DNA of 64,000 nucleotides, taken from positions 1-64,000 of the forward strand of contig JADMJJ010000010.1 in assembly GCA_018780645.1 (NCBI GenBank). Reading direction: 5' to 3'. The stretch is from Burkholderiaceae bacterium (lineage in GTDB: Bacteria; Pseudomonadota; Gammaproteobacteria; Burkholderiales; Burkholderiaceae_C). The notes beneath the pieces are model-generated. The model did no database searches. It saw nothing but the letters and a program-made list of their open reading frames with translations, and had not been told where the DNA came from. This document shows positions 16,036-24,813 of this stretch, piece by piece. Each line of letters starts with the position of its first letter. The stretch's first letter is position 1. Position numbers and translations under genes: made by a program.

Positions 16036-16512
16036 TTACGCCATCCGGTCGATGCGCACCGCCAAGACCACCGAGGTGGTGGTTTTGATCACGCCTTCCA
16101 TCTCGCCGATCTCGTCCAGCAGCGCATCCAGCCGGGTGGTGGACTCGGTGCGCAGCAGTGCCATGTAGTCGAACTCGCCGCTGACCGAGCTGAGCTGGCG
16201 CAGTTCCGGCAGCCGGCTCAGCCGCCGTATCACCTCTTTCGCCGCCTTGGGGCTGATGCTCAGGCCGACGAAGGCCTGCACCGCCCGCTCGGCCGCCTCG
16301 ACGCCCAGGCGCACGGTGTAGCCGACGATCACCGCATCGGCCTCCAGCCGCGCCAGCCGGGCGACGATGGTGGTGCGCGCCACGCCCAGCTTGCGGGCGA
16401 GATTGGCCGTGCTTTCGCGGGCGTTGGCCTGCAGCAGCGCGATCAGGTCGCGGTCCAGCTGGTCTTTCGGCGCGCCCGGCGCGCTCGGAACGGGGGTGGA
16501 TGCATCGCTCAT
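16036..16512 (-). CDS. Lrp/AsnC family transcriptional regulator
   Basis: The 158-aa protein has a winged helix-turn-helix (DRDLIALLQANARESTANLA, RKLGVARTTIVARLARLE) at ~18-65 and a RAM/AsnC ligand-binding domain (~85-150). Lrp-family octamers bind amino acids. The gene is divergent from the dehydrogenase/ALDH7 pair across a 141-bp gap holding two inverted repeats, so it probably senses lysine or a derivative and controls that operon and itself. The effector is inference. The N-terminal ~15 residues are Ser/Pro-rich and dispensable-looking. Confidence 0.9.
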   Translation of the reverse strand: MSDASTPVPSAPGAPKDQLDRDLIALLQANARESTANLARKLGVARTTIVARLARLEADAVIVGYTVRLGVEAAERAVQAFVGLSISPKAAKEVIRRLSRLPELRQLSSVSGEFDYMALLRTESTTRLDALLDEIGEMEGVIKTTTSVVLAVRIDRMA

Positions 16513-16529
16513 GGATAACCCTTGAATCG

Positions 16530-16575
16530 GACGTATCGATTGAATCTAGTGACGATACGTCAAAGCTTCGAGCTT
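16530..16575. promoter_or_regulatory. Inverted repeats in the Lrp/dehydrogenase divergent promoter
   Basis: A perfect 9-bp inverted repeat, GACGTATCG (16530-16538) and CGATACGTC (16553-16561), has a 14-bp spacer. It is followed by a shorter AAGCT-TCG-AGCTT (16563-16575). Both lie in the AT-richer gap between the divergent regulator and enzyme genes, as expected for an Lrp-type operator array. Binding is inference. Confidence 0.5.
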
Positions 16576-16653
16576 ATCCGTCGAACTCATGCTTTCTTTC
16601 GTCACTCCTCATTCATAGACTCCGACGCAACACCACCCGCTTTGGAGATCCCC

Positions 16654-17748
16654 ATGAAAGTTGCACTGCTAGGCGCCGGACACATCGGCCAGACCATTGC
16701 CCGTTTGCTGCAGGTCAGCGGCGACTACCAGGTGACGGTGATGGACAAGAGCGCCGCGGCGCTGGCCAAGCTGGAGCCGGTCGGGGTCAAGACGCTGGTG
16801 GTCGACACCGAAGATGCCAAGGCCCTGTTCGCCGCGCTGAAGGGCCAGGAGACGGTGATCAACGCACTGCCCTATCACCTGGCCGTCACCGTGGCCCATG
16901 TCGCGCTGGAAGCCGGCTGCAACTATTTCGACCTGACCGAGGACGTGGCCGCCACCAAGGAGATCAAGCGCATCGCCGAGGGCGCCAAGACTGCCTTCAT
17001 GCCGCAATGCGGCCTCGCGCCCGGCTTCATCGGCATCGTTGCCCATCACCTGGCCAAGAGCTTCGACTCGCTGCACGACGTGAAGATGCGCGTCGGCGCC
17101 CTGCCCGCCTTCCCGACCAATGCGCTGAAGTACAACCTGACCTGGAGCGTGGACGGCCTGATCAACGAGTACTGCCACCCCTGCGAAAGCATCCACGACG
17201 GCGAGACCATCGCCGCCCTGCCGCTGGAAGGCCTGGAGCATTTCTCGCTGGACGGCACCGAGTACGAGGCCTTCAACACCTCGGGTGGCCTGGGCACGCT
17301 GTGCGAAACGCTGGCCGGCCGGGTGCGCAACCTCGACTACAAGACGGTGCGCTACCCCGGCCACCGCGACCTGATGATGATGCTGCTGCACGATCTGCAG
17401 CTGAAGAGCGATCAGGAAACCTTGAAGAACATCATGCGCAAGTCCATGCCCGCGACGATGCAGGACGTGGTGCTGGTGTTCGTCACCGTCTCCGGCATGC
17501 GCGGGGGCAGCCTGGTGCAGGAGGTGTTCGCCCGCAAGATCTTTGCCGACCGCGACGAGGCCGCCCCGCTGTCCGCCATCCAGATCACCACCGCCGCCGG
17601 CATCTGCGCCGCCGTTGACCTGTTCCGTGAGGGAAAGCTGCCCCGTGCTGGCTTCATCCGCCAGGAGCAAGTAGAGTTGCCGGCTTTCCTGGCGAACCGC
17701 TTCGGCAAGGCGTACCAGCAGTCGCGGCAGGTTGAGTCCATCGGGTGA
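16654..17748 (+). CDS. Saccharopine dehydrogenase-like oxidoreductase, probable lysine 6-dehydrogenase
   Basis: The 364-aa protein opens with a Rossmann motif (KVALLGAGHIGQTIARLL) and has the saccharopine-dehydrogenase fold order: VVDTEDAKAL, INALPYHLAV, NYFDLTED and MPQCGLAPGF. A TTGGAG site precedes the ATG at 16654; upstream in-frame starts fall inside the operator region. Lysine 6-dehydrogenases of this fold oxidise L-lysine to aminoadipate semialdehyde, which cyclises to piperideine-6-carboxylate. The next gene, an ALDH7 19 bp downstream, is the enzyme that oxidises that product, which is the main reason for this call. A saccharopine or carboxynorspermidine dehydrogenase is the alternative. 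Confidence 0.78.
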   Translation: MKVALLGAGHIGQTIARLLQVSGDYQVTVMDKSAAALAKLEPVGVKTLVVDTEDAKALFAALKGQETVINALPYHLAVTVAHVALEAGCNYFDLTEDVAATKEIKRIAEGAKTAFMPQCGLAPGFIGIVAHHLAKSFDSLHDVKMRVGALPAFPTNALKYNLTWSVDGLINEYCHPCESIHDGETIAALPLEGLEHFSLDGTEYEAFNTSGGLGTLCETLAGRVRNLDYKTVRYPGHRDLMMMLLHDLQLKSDQETLKNIMRKSMPATMQDVVLVFVTVSGMRGGSLVQEVFARKIFADRDEAAPLSAIQITTAAGICAAVDLFREGKLPRAGFIRQEQVELPAFLANRFGKAYQQSRQVESIG

Positions 17749-17767
17749 GTGACGGAGCAAGCAAAAA

Positions 17768-19276
17768 ATGACGACACAAGTGAATGAACTGTTGACCGCC
17801 CTGGGCGTGTCCGAAGCCGCCCGCAGCGGCGGCACCCTGGCCGTGCGCTCGCCGATCGACGGCGCGCTAATCGGTGCCGTGCATGAGGCCTCGGCCGCCG
17901 ACATGCAGGCCGCGATCGCCCGCAGCCATGCCGCCTTCCTGGTCTGGCGCAATGTGCCTGCGCCCAAGCGCGGCGAGCTGGTGCGGCTGTTCGGCGAGGA
18001 GCTGCGGGCGCACAAGAGCGCGCTGGGCCAGCTGGTTGCGCTGGAGGCCGGCAAGGTCACCAGCGAGGGCGACGGCGAGGTGCAGGAGATGATTGACATC
18101 TGCGACTTCGCGGTCGGCCTGTCGCGCCAGCTCTGCGGCCTGACGATCGCCTCCGAGCGCCCCGGCCACCGGATGATGGAGCAGTGGCTGCCGCTGGGCG
18201 TGGTGGGCATCATCAGCGCGTTCAACTTCCCCGTCGCCGTCTGGGCCTGGAACTCGGCCCTGGCCCTGGTCTGCGGCAATGCATGTGTCTGGAAGCCGTC
18301 CGAGAAAACGCCGCTGACGGCACTGGCCACCCAGGCGCTGTTCGAGCGCGCGCTGGCCCGTTACGGCGCCGATGCCCCGGCCCATCTGTCCCAGGTGCTC
18401 AACGGCGGCGCGGCCGTCGGCGAGGCCCTGGTCGAGCACCACCAGGTCGCCCTGCTGTCGGCCACCGGCAGCACCCGCATGGGCCGCACGGTCGGCCCCA
18501 AGGTGGCGGCGCGCTTCGGCCGCAGCCTGCTGGAGCTGGGCGGCAACAACGCCATCATCGTCACGCCGTCGGCCGACCTGGAGCTGGCCGTGCGCGGCAT
18601 CCTGTTCGGTGCCTATGGCACGGCCGGCCAGCGCTGCACGACGACGCGCCGGCTGATCGCCCACGAAAGCATCCACGACGAACTGGTCGCCCGCCTGGAC
18701 CGCGCCCGCGCCAGCTTGAAAATCGGCAGCCCGCTGGAGGCCGGCACCCTGGTCGGCCCGCTGATCGACAAGGCCTCGTTCGACCATATGCAGCAGGCCC
18801 TGCAACAGGCCCGCGCCGAGGGCGGCGAGGTCAGCGGCGGCACCCGTGCGCTGGCCGAGCAGTACCCGAACGCCTGGTACGCCGTGCCGGCCCTGGTGCG
18901 CATGCCGGAGCAGACCCAGGTCGTGCGCCAGGAGACCTTCGCGCCGATTCTGTACACCTTGCGCTACAAGGCGCTGGACGAGGCGATCGCGATGCAGAAC
19001 GACGTGCCCCAGGGCCTGTCGTCGGCGATCTTCACCAATGATCTGCGCGAGGCCGAGACCTTCCTCAGCGCATCGGGTTCCGACTGCGGCATTGCCAACG
19101 TCAATATCGGCACCTCGGGCGCCGAGATCGGTGGTGCCTTCGGTGGCGAGAAGGAGACCGGCGGCGGCCGCGAGTCGGGCTCGGACGCCTGGCGCAACTA
19201 CATGCGCCGTGCGACGAACACGGTCAACTACTCGCGTTCGCTGCCGCTGGCCCAGGGCGTGAAGTTCGACGTTTGA
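17768..19276 (+). CDS. ALDH7-family dehydrogenase, probable L-aminoadipate-semialdehyde dehydrogenase
   Basis: The 502-aa protein is a full-length aldehyde dehydrogenase with NAD-site ISAFNFPVAVWAWN, general base E256 (LLELGGNN) and catalytic C290 (GTAGQRCTTTRR). The C-terminal signature NIGTSGAEIGGAFGGEKETGGGRESGSDAW (shown here in part as GTSGAEIGGAFGGEK) is characteristic of the ALDH7A1/AmaB group. That group converts piperideine-6-carboxylate/aminoadipate semialdehyde to L-2-aminoadipate in lysine catabolism. It follows the saccharopine-dehydrogenase-like gene by 19 bp in an operon divergent from an Lrp regulator. Confidence 0.88.
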   Translation: MTTQVNELLTALGVSEAARSGGTLAVRSPIDGALIGAVHEASAADMQAAIARSHAAFLVWRNVPAPKRGELVRLFGEELRAHKSALGQLVALEAGKVTSEGDGEVQEMIDICDFAVGLSRQLCGLTIASERPGHRMMEQWLPLGVVGIISAFNFPVAVWAWNSALALVCGNACVWKPSEKTPLTALATQALFERALARYGADAPAHLSQVLNGGAAVGEALVEHHQVALLSATGSTRMGRTVGPKVAARFGRSLLELGGNNAIIVTPSADLELAVRGILFGAYGTAGQRCTTTRRLIAHESIHDELVARLDRARASLKIGSPLEAGTLVGPLIDKASFDHMQQALQQARAEGGEVSGGTRALAEQYPNAWYAVPALVRMPEQTQVVRQETFAPILYTLRYKALDEAIAMQNDVPQGLSSAIFTNDLREAETFLSASGSDCGIANVNIGTSGAEIGGAFGGEKETGGGRESGSDAWRNYMRRATNTVNYSRSLPLAQGVKFDV

Positions 19277-19281
19277 ACTGG

Positions 19282-19325
19282 GTAGCCCGGATGGAATCCG
19301 GGACCCCGGATTCCATCCGGGCTAC
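19282..19325. repeat. 44-bp perfect palindrome between convergent genes (REP-like, possible bidirectional terminator)
   Basis: Two 20-bp arms, GTAGCCCGGATGGAATCCGG and its exact reverse complement, flank a 4-nt loop (GACC). It lies 5 bp after the ALDH7 stop and 51 bp before the stop of the convergent GGDEF gene, so it could terminate both transcripts, though no T-run follows. The core resembles the GTAGCCCGGAT repeats scattered in proteobacterial intergenic regions. Confidence 0.75.
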
Positions 19326-19376
19326 AAGCCATCGCTACTGGCGATGATGATGGTGACGGTGCTAGCCTGATCCTGC

Positions 19377-20840
19377 TCAGCCGTGGCGGCGGTCGATAGC
19401 CGCCGCCTCGTAGAACGCCTTCTTGCTGAGATACATCTGCTGATCGGCCTGGTGCACGGCCGCCTCCAGCCGCTCGCCGCCCTGGCACAGGGCCATACCC
19501 ATCGCAAAGCTCAGGCGCGAGCCGCCGTAGAACTGGTTGTTCAGCTCGGCCAGCTCATGGATGCGTGCCATCACCTGCTCGCCGCCGCGGGCATCGGTGG
19601 CCGGCAGCAGCACCGCAAACTCATCGCCGCCGACACGGGCCGCGCAGATATTCTTGTCCACCGCCTTGGCCAGCACCTCGCCGGCCCGGCGCAGCAGCGC
19701 ATCGCCGGCGGCATGGCCCTCGCCGTCGTTGGCCATCTTCAGGCCGTTCAGGTCCAGCATCAGCACGGCCACCGGCCAGGGGCCGCGGCGCTCCAGCCGG
19801 TTCAGCTCGTCGGCGAAGAAGGAGCGGTTGCGCAGCTTGGTCAGCGAGTCGTGCTTGCCCAGGAACTCCAGATAGGCCTCGGCCTTCTTGCGGGCGGTGA
19901 TGTCGGTCAGCGAGACCAGCACCAGGTCCCAGTCGCGCTCATGGCCGGGCAGCACCGAGAACTGCATATAGACATTGACCGCGTCGCCATTCAGCGCATG
20001 GTTCACCAGCTCGCGCTGCTGGAACAGCTTGCCGTTCCACAGGTCCACCAGCTCATCGGCGAAGTGGCGCTCCATATCGTCGCGGAACACATCGTGCAGC
20101 CGGCTCAGCAAGGTGTGGCGGTCGGGCGCACCAAACATCGTCAGCGTCTGGCGATTGACGTCGATGACGCGGATCTCGCGCATGCAGCGCTGCACGAACT
20201 CCGGGTGCACATCGGTGAAGGTGCGGAAGTCGGTCACGCCGGCCTCGCGCACCTCGTCGATCAGGCGCTTGACCGAGCTGAAGTCCTCCACCCACAACGA
20301 CACCGGCGAATGCTCGAACAGGCCGCGGGCGTACTGCTCGCTGAAGGCCTGGGCACGCTGGGCCTGGATGCGCGTGGTGATGTCCTCGATCGACACCAGC
20401 ACGCGGCCCCAGTCCTGTTCATGGCCGGGCAGGATGGTCGCGTTCAGCGCGATGTCGAGGCGCTCGCCGCCGAGCTTGTAGTTGACGGTCTGGCTGACGT
20501 AACGCGAGGCGCCGTCCCACAGCTGCGCCATGTCCTCGACATGGTGCTCCAGCATGTCGTCGCGGAACACGCGCGGGATGTTCTCGACCAGCTGCGCCAA
20601 GGACTCGGCGCCGTAGAGCTCCAAGGTGCGCCGGTTCACCTTCAGCACCTGGATGCGCGTCGTGCAGTCCAGCACCCGGCTCAGGTCAGCGCGCAGATGG
20701 GCGCGCAGGTCGGTAACACCGGCCGCGCGCCATTGGTCGAACAGACGGCGCACGCCGCTGTAGTCCTCAAGCCAGAGTGACACAGGCGCGAGCTCGAACA
20801 TCTCGATCAGCTCGCTGGTCTGTAGGTTGGGGCTGGACAT
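19377..20840 (-). CDS. Diguanylate cyclase with tandem PAS-like domains
   Basis: The 487-aa cytosolic protein contains two homologous ~130-residue sensor modules. Module 1 starts ELAPVSLWLEDYSGVRRL and module 2 EHSPVSLWVEDFSSVKRL. Each runs through a V-N-R-(R/Q)-T-L motif and an FRDDM motif to an LPGHE-x-DW-x-x-VLVS-x-x-DIT end. A GGDEF domain follows (HDSLTKLRNRSFF, RVGGDEFAVLL), so it should make c-di-GMP. No EAL and no inhibitory RxxD motif is evident. An alternative ATG lies two codons upstream (20846); the second ATG has better spacing from AAGGA. It is convergent with ALDH7 across the palindrome. Confidence 0.9.
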   Translation of the reverse strand: MSSPNLQTSELIEMFELAPVSLWLEDYSGVRRLFDQWRAAGVTDLRAHLRADLSRVLDCTTRIQVLKVNRRTLELYGAESLAQLVENIPRVFRDDMLEHHVEDMAQLWDGASRYVSQTVNYKLGGERLDIALNATILPGHEQDWGRVLVSIEDITTRIQAQRAQAFSEQYARGLFEHSPVSLWVEDFSSVKRLIDEVREAGVTDFRTFTDVHPEFVQRCMREIRVIDVNRQTLTMFGAPDRHTLLSRLHDVFRDDMERHFADELVDLWNGKLFQQRELVNHALNGDAVNVYMQFSVLPGHERDWDLVLVSLTDITARKKAEAYLEFLGKHDSLTKLRNRSFFADELNRLERRGPWPVAVLMLDLNGLKMANDGEGHAAGDALLRRAGEVLAKAVDKNICAARVGGDEFAVLLPATDARGGEQVMARIHELAELNNQFYGGSRLSFAMGMALCQGGERLEAAVHQADQQMYLSKKAFYEAAAIDRRHG

Positions 20841-20953
20841 GAGCATGATTCCTTGCGCTGCGGACCCGGCACTATATCGGGCCCGCGCGCCGAATCCGGC
20901 TTGACGCCGACGCAAATAGACGGAAACATCACCCCAGCAATGGAGATGCGCCC

Positions 20954-21436
20954 ATGAGGACGGAAATCGCTTTTTCGCTGGAGGGCGGCTGCACTTGCAG
21001 GGCCCTGCGCTACCGCATGACCAGCCGCCCACTGTTTGTGCACTGCTGCCATTGCCGCTGGTGCCAGCGCGAGAGCGGCAGTGCCTTTGCGCTGAACGCG
21101 ATGATAGAAGCCACGCGGCTGGAACTGCTCAGCGGTGCTCCGGAGCGGGTGCACACGCCGTCCAACAGCGGCAAGGGTCAGGACATCATGCGTTGCCCGC
21201 GGTGCCGCATCGCCGTCTGGAGCCACTATGCCGGTGCCGGCGAAGCGGTCAGCTTTGTGCGTGTCGGCACCTTGGACGAGCCCGACCGGTTGCCGCCCGA
21301 CATCCACATCTTCACGATGTCCAAGCAGCCCTGGGTGCAGCTGAACCCGGACACCCCGGCCGTGGCCGAGTACTACGACCGCAAGCAGTTCTGGTCCGAG
21401 GACAGTCTGGCACGCAGGCGGACGATGCTGGGCTGA
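20954..21436 (+). CDS. GFA/CENP-V family zinc protein
   Basis: The 160-aa protein has the Gfa zinc-binding pattern: GGCTCRALRY, HCCHCRWCQRESGSAF and MRCPRCRIAVW. The family is named for glutathione-dependent formaldehyde-activating enzyme, but most members have no proven activity. It starts 107 bp from the divergent GGDEF gene and ends 2 bp before the next GGDEF gene, so it may be co-transcribed with a cyclase. A second, shorter GFA paralogue is encoded at 28550. Confidence 0.85.
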   Translation: MRTEIAFSLEGGCTCRALRYRMTSRPLFVHCCHCRWCQRESGSAFALNAMIEATRLELLSGAPERVHTPSNSGKGQDIMRCPRCRIAVWSHYAGAGEAVSFVRVGTLDEPDRLPPDIHIFTMSKQPWVQLNPDTPAVAEYYDRKQFWSEDSLARRRTMLG

Positions 21437-21438
21437 AC

Positions 21439-23472
21439 ATGGCATCCCCCTGGCTGGAATCGACGCGACAGGCCCTGGGCTCGCTGAAACTGAAGCTGGC
21501 GCTGACCAGTGCGCTGATCATAGGAGCCAGCGTCGCCGTCACCGTGGTGCTGGTGCTGCGCGATGCCCAGCGGCGCGCCGAACTGTCCTTGACCGATTCG
21601 GGCCTGGGCGTTGGCATCATGAGCCGGACCCTGTCCGCCCGGGTGGTGGAGCGGCAAATCGCACTGGCCAAGGCCGCCGCCCAATGGCCGCACAAGCGCC
21701 GGCCGCAGGCAGCAAGCGAGTTCGAGGCGGTATCGGCCTATCTGGCCAGCCAGGCAGTGCTGCAGGGTCTGTTCTTCAGCACCTTTCTGGCCGCTGAGGA
21801 TGGCAGCATCGTTGCCTCGGCCGACCAGGACAATGTGCGCGCCGTGCAGGTCAACATCAAGCAGCGCGACTACTTCGCCCGCACGCTGAGCGAGGGCCGG
21901 CTGCTGGTCTCCGACCCGTTGCACAGCCTGCGCTTCGATGTGGCCGAGATCATCCTCAGCGCGCCGGTGCGCAACGCCGATGGCCGCATCATCGCCGTGC
22001 TGGGTGGTGTGCTGCGCCTGGGCGCCAGCAACTTCCTGGCCGACCTGACGCAGCAGGTGGGCAACGAACACGATTCCAGCCTGACGGTGATCACCGATGG
22101 CCGCGGACGCATCATCGCCCACCCCGAACCCGGTTGGCTGCTCAAAGATGCGGCGACCGAGCCGCGGCTGGGCGCCGCCGCCCGCAGCTGGGCGGCCGCG
22201 GGCAGGCCGATGGAGCCCGAGGCACTGGCACGGCGCGTCGGTGACCAGTTCGTGGCCATGGCCGCCGTGCCCGACGCGGACTGGATGGTGTTCCGTGTCG
22301 CCTCGGCCGAGGTCCTGCTGGGTCGCCCCGCCAAGGCACGGGTCGAGGCCGCCTGGCTGGGCCTGGGCGTGGCGCTGACCGGTGCACTGCTGATCTTCTG
22401 GGCCATGGCCTGGGTGTTGCGGCCACTGCAGCAGCTGGAGCGGCGCGCCTTGAGCCTGCTCGACGAGAGCACCCACCCCGACCAGCCCTGGCCCACCGGC
22501 GAGGGCGAGATCGGCCAGCTGGCGGCCGTGTTCCAGCATGTCATCGAGCAGCGGGCCGCCGGCCAGCGCGTCGCCAATGACCTGCTGGAGCGCATGCAGG
22601 CGGTGATGGTCAACGCTCCCATAGGCATAGGCTTCACCCGCAGGCGCAGGTTCGAGCTGGTCGGCCAGCACTATGCCGCACTGTTCGGCTTCACGCCGGC
22701 CGAGCTGGTGGGCCGTGAGCACGGCATGCTCTACCCGTCGGACGAGGCCTACCGGGGCCTGGTCAACCGTGCCGGCGAGGCCTTTCTGGAGGGCAGGGTG
22801 CACACCGAGGAGATCGAGTTCCAGCGCCGCGACGGCAGCCGCTTCTGGGGCTATCTGCAGGGCGCCGCGGTCAGCGCCGGCGACCCGCTCGCCGGCACGA
22901 TCTGGATCGTCTCGGACCACACGGCCTTTCGCAAGCAGCGCGAGCAGCTGTCCTGGACGGCCACCCATGACCCGCTGACCGATCTGGTCAACCGGCGCGA
23001 GTTCGAGGCCCGCCTGCAGCAGCAGCTCCACGAGCGCCGCCGCAGCGAGACCGGCTCGGCCCTGTTCATCGACCTCGACGGCTTCAAGGCCGTCAATGAC
23101 ACGGCCGGCCATGCGGCGGGCGATGCCATCCTGAAGGACGTCGCCGCCATCCTGCTGCACCGCGTGCGCGAGGACGACACGGTGGCCCGCCTGGGCGGCG
23201 ACGAGTTCGCCGTGCTGCTGCGCCGCTGCGACCGCGACACCGCCGAGCAGGTGGCCGAGCAGATCCGCGCCATGGTCGCGGCCCACAAGCTGCCGTGGCA
23301 AGACCTGGCGCTCGGCGTGACGACCAGCATAGGCGTGGTCGAGATCGACGACAGCCTGGACGATATGGCCGCCGTGCTGGCCGCCGCCGATGCCGCCTGC
23401 TATGAGGCCAAGCGGGCCGGGCGCAATGTGGTGCGGGTCTGGCGGGGGGTCAGCCCGCTGCCGGGCGCTTGA
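21439..23472 (+). CDS. Membrane diguanylate cyclase: Cache-PAS-GGDEF
   Basis: The 677-aa protein has an N-terminal helix (ALTSALIIGASVAVTVVLVL), a ~270-residue periplasmic dCache-like domain (NIKQRDYFARTLSEGRLLVSDP) and a second helix (LGLGVALTGALLIFWAMAW). A HAMP-like/linker segment, a PAS domain (~390-510) and GGDEF (HDPLTDLVNRREFE, RLGGDEFAVLLRR, intact) follow. It should couple an extracellular small-molecule signal to c-di-GMP synthesis. It begins 2 bp after the GFA gene stop. The 3' end overlaps the convergent XRE regulator gene by 23 bp. Confidence 0.92.
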   Translation: MASPWLESTRQALGSLKLKLALTSALIIGASVAVTVVLVLRDAQRRAELSLTDSGLGVGIMSRTLSARVVERQIALAKAAAQWPHKRRPQAASEFEAVSAYLASQAVLQGLFFSTFLAAEDGSIVASADQDNVRAVQVNIKQRDYFARTLSEGRLLVSDPLHSLRFDVAEIILSAPVRNADGRIIAVLGGVLRLGASNFLADLTQQVGNEHDSSLTVITDGRGRIIAHPEPGWLLKDAATEPRLGAAARSWAAAGRPMEPEALARRVGDQFVAMAAVPDADWMVFRVASAEVLLGRPAKARVEAAWLGLGVALTGALLIFWAMAWVLRPLQQLERRALSLLDESTHPDQPWPTGEGEIGQLAAVFQHVIEQRAAGQRVANDLLERMQAVMVNAPIGIGFTRRRRFELVGQHYAALFGFTPAELVGREHGMLYPSDEAYRGLVNRAGEAFLEGRVHTEEIEFQRRDGSRFWGYLQGAAVSAGDPLAGTIWIVSDHTAFRKQREQLSWTATHDPLTDLVNRREFEARLQQQLHERRRSETGSALFIDLDGFKAVNDTAGHAAGDAILKDVAAILLHRVREDDTVARLGGDEFAVLLRRCDRDTAEQVAEQIRAMVAAHKLPWQDLALGVTTSIGVVEIDDSLDDMAAVLAAADAACYEAKRAGRNVVRVWRGVSPLPGA

Positions 23473-24196
23473 GGTCGCGGAAGGCCGCGAACAGCCAGGA
23501 GCGCATCGCCACCACCAGGGTATAGGGCCGGCGCTGGTCGGCAGGCAGCTTCTGGTCGGCCAGATGCTGCTGGGCAAAGTCCTGGCCCACCCGCTGCAGC
23601 CGTTCGACGAAGCCGGCCGCCAGGCTCCTGCCGATCTGGCCGTGGACCAGCATCAAGGTCTCCCCCTCGCCATCGAAGCCGCCGCTGAAGTAATCGTCGG
23701 CCACATGGGTGCGGAAGTACTGCATCACCGGTCCATTGGGTCGCCACTGGAAGCCCTTGGCGACCTTGAGCCGGTAGCGGTTCAGCGGCCGCAACTCGAT
23801 GATGCCAAGGCGGTCCAGCTGCAGCAGATAGCGCAGACATTCGGCCTCGGTGAAGGTGTAGGTCGAGACCATCTGCTCGAAGGTCCACTGGCTGAAGCAG
23901 CAGATCGCCAGCAGCAGCAGCCTGCGGTCGGCCACCACGGCCTCCTCCTGTTCGGCCGTCAGCGCGCGGCGCAAGGGCTGGGCATCGGCCACCTGGCGGG
24001 CCAGCTCGGCAAAGTCCATCTTCAGCAGGCGCAGCACCTCGTCGATGCGTGACAGCGGCATGTCACCGCCCTTGGCGAACATCCGCTTGATGCTCGATTC
24101 GGCCATGCCCAGCCCCTCGGCCAGATCGGCATAGGTCACGCCGGCCGCCTTCAGCTCAGCCTTGAGTGCCGCCACCAGATCTTGTGTTGTGCTCAT
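23450..24196 (-). CDS. XRE-family helix-turn-helix regulator
   Basis: The 248-aa protein has an N-terminal HTH_XRE domain (VTYADLAEGLGMAESSIKRMFA, ~20-70). A ~170-residue C-terminal part follows, with conserved-looking aromatic positions (LYWMIS-like segments absent; FSQWTFEQMVSTYTFTEAEC and WRPNGPVMQYFRTHV present). This layout is seen in a proteobacterial XRE group of unknown ligand. It is divergent from the YiaA/B operon across 146 bp and is a candidate for its control. The 3' end overlaps the convergent GGDEF gene. Confidence 0.85.
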   Translation of the reverse strand: MSTTQDLVAALKAELKAAGVTYADLAEGLGMAESSIKRMFAKGGDMPLSRIDEVLRLLKMDFAELARQVADAQPLRRALTAEQEEAVVADRRLLLLAICCFSQWTFEQMVSTYTFTEAECLRYLLQLDRLGIIELRPLNRYRLKVAKGFQWRPNGPVMQYFRTHVADDYFSGGFDGEGETLMLVHGQIGRSLAAGFVERLQRVGQDFAQQHLADQKLPADQRRPYTLVVAMRSWLFAAFRDLKRPAAG

Positions 24197-24342
24197 GTCG
24201 CATGCGTTTCATCGGTTTCAAAAAGCGCGTCAAAGTACCGCTGAAAGATACCATCGGTCGGCGCTGAGGCCACCTGTTACGGCAGAGTTGAAGGTGCGCG
24301 ACCTAGCGCCCAAGATCAACGCACAACGACTTCGGGGACCTC

Positions 24343-24813
24343 ATGCAACACCATCTCATTCGCCGCGACACCCGTGCCTGGAAAACCCAGGTCTGGATCT
24401 CCTTCGGCGCCGCCATCACCCTGTGCGGCACCGGCCTGGCCTATCTGCCGGGGCAGGACCTGGACCGCGCCTTCATGGTGATGGGCTATATGTTCTGCCT
24501 GTCCACCGCCTTCGCGCTGGCCAAGTTCGTGCGTGACAACGAGAACCGCAAGACCGACACGCCGATGTGGGGCCTGGTCGTCTGGGGCGGCTTCGCGCTG
24601 GCCATGGCGCTGACCGCCTGGGGCCTGTGGCGCATGGAGGTGAACCCGACCTACAAGGCCTTTCTGGGCGTGTGCTGGCTGTTCCTGATCTCCAGCGTGT
24701 TCACCCTGGCCAAGACGCTGCGCGATGCCCATGAGGCCGATCTGGCCGGGGCCAGGCGCGAGGGCAGCCTGAGCCGCCGCGCCGAATCCAACGAACAAGG
24801 AGTCACCTCATGA
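24343..24813 (+). CDS. YiaA/YiaB-family inner-membrane protein
   Basis: The 156-aa protein has four predicted helices in two repeated pairs, the YiaA/B pattern. Pair one is WISFGAAITLCGTGLAYLPG then GYMFCLSTAFALAKFVRDN. Pair two is WGGFALAMALTAWGLW then CWLFLISSVFTLAKTLRD. Each pair ends in an A-K-(F/T)-(V/L)-R-D motif. YiaA/B proteins have no known function. It is the first gene of a tight run: its stop overlaps the next start by 4 bp (ATGA). Confidence 0.85.
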   Translation: MQHHLIRRDTRAWKTQVWISFGAAITLCGTGLAYLPGQDLDRAFMVMGYMFCLSTAFALAKFVRDNENRKTDTPMWGLVVWGGFALAMALTAWGLWRMEVNPTYKAFLGVCWLFLISSVFTLAKTLRDAHEADLAGARREGSLSRRAESNEQGVTS

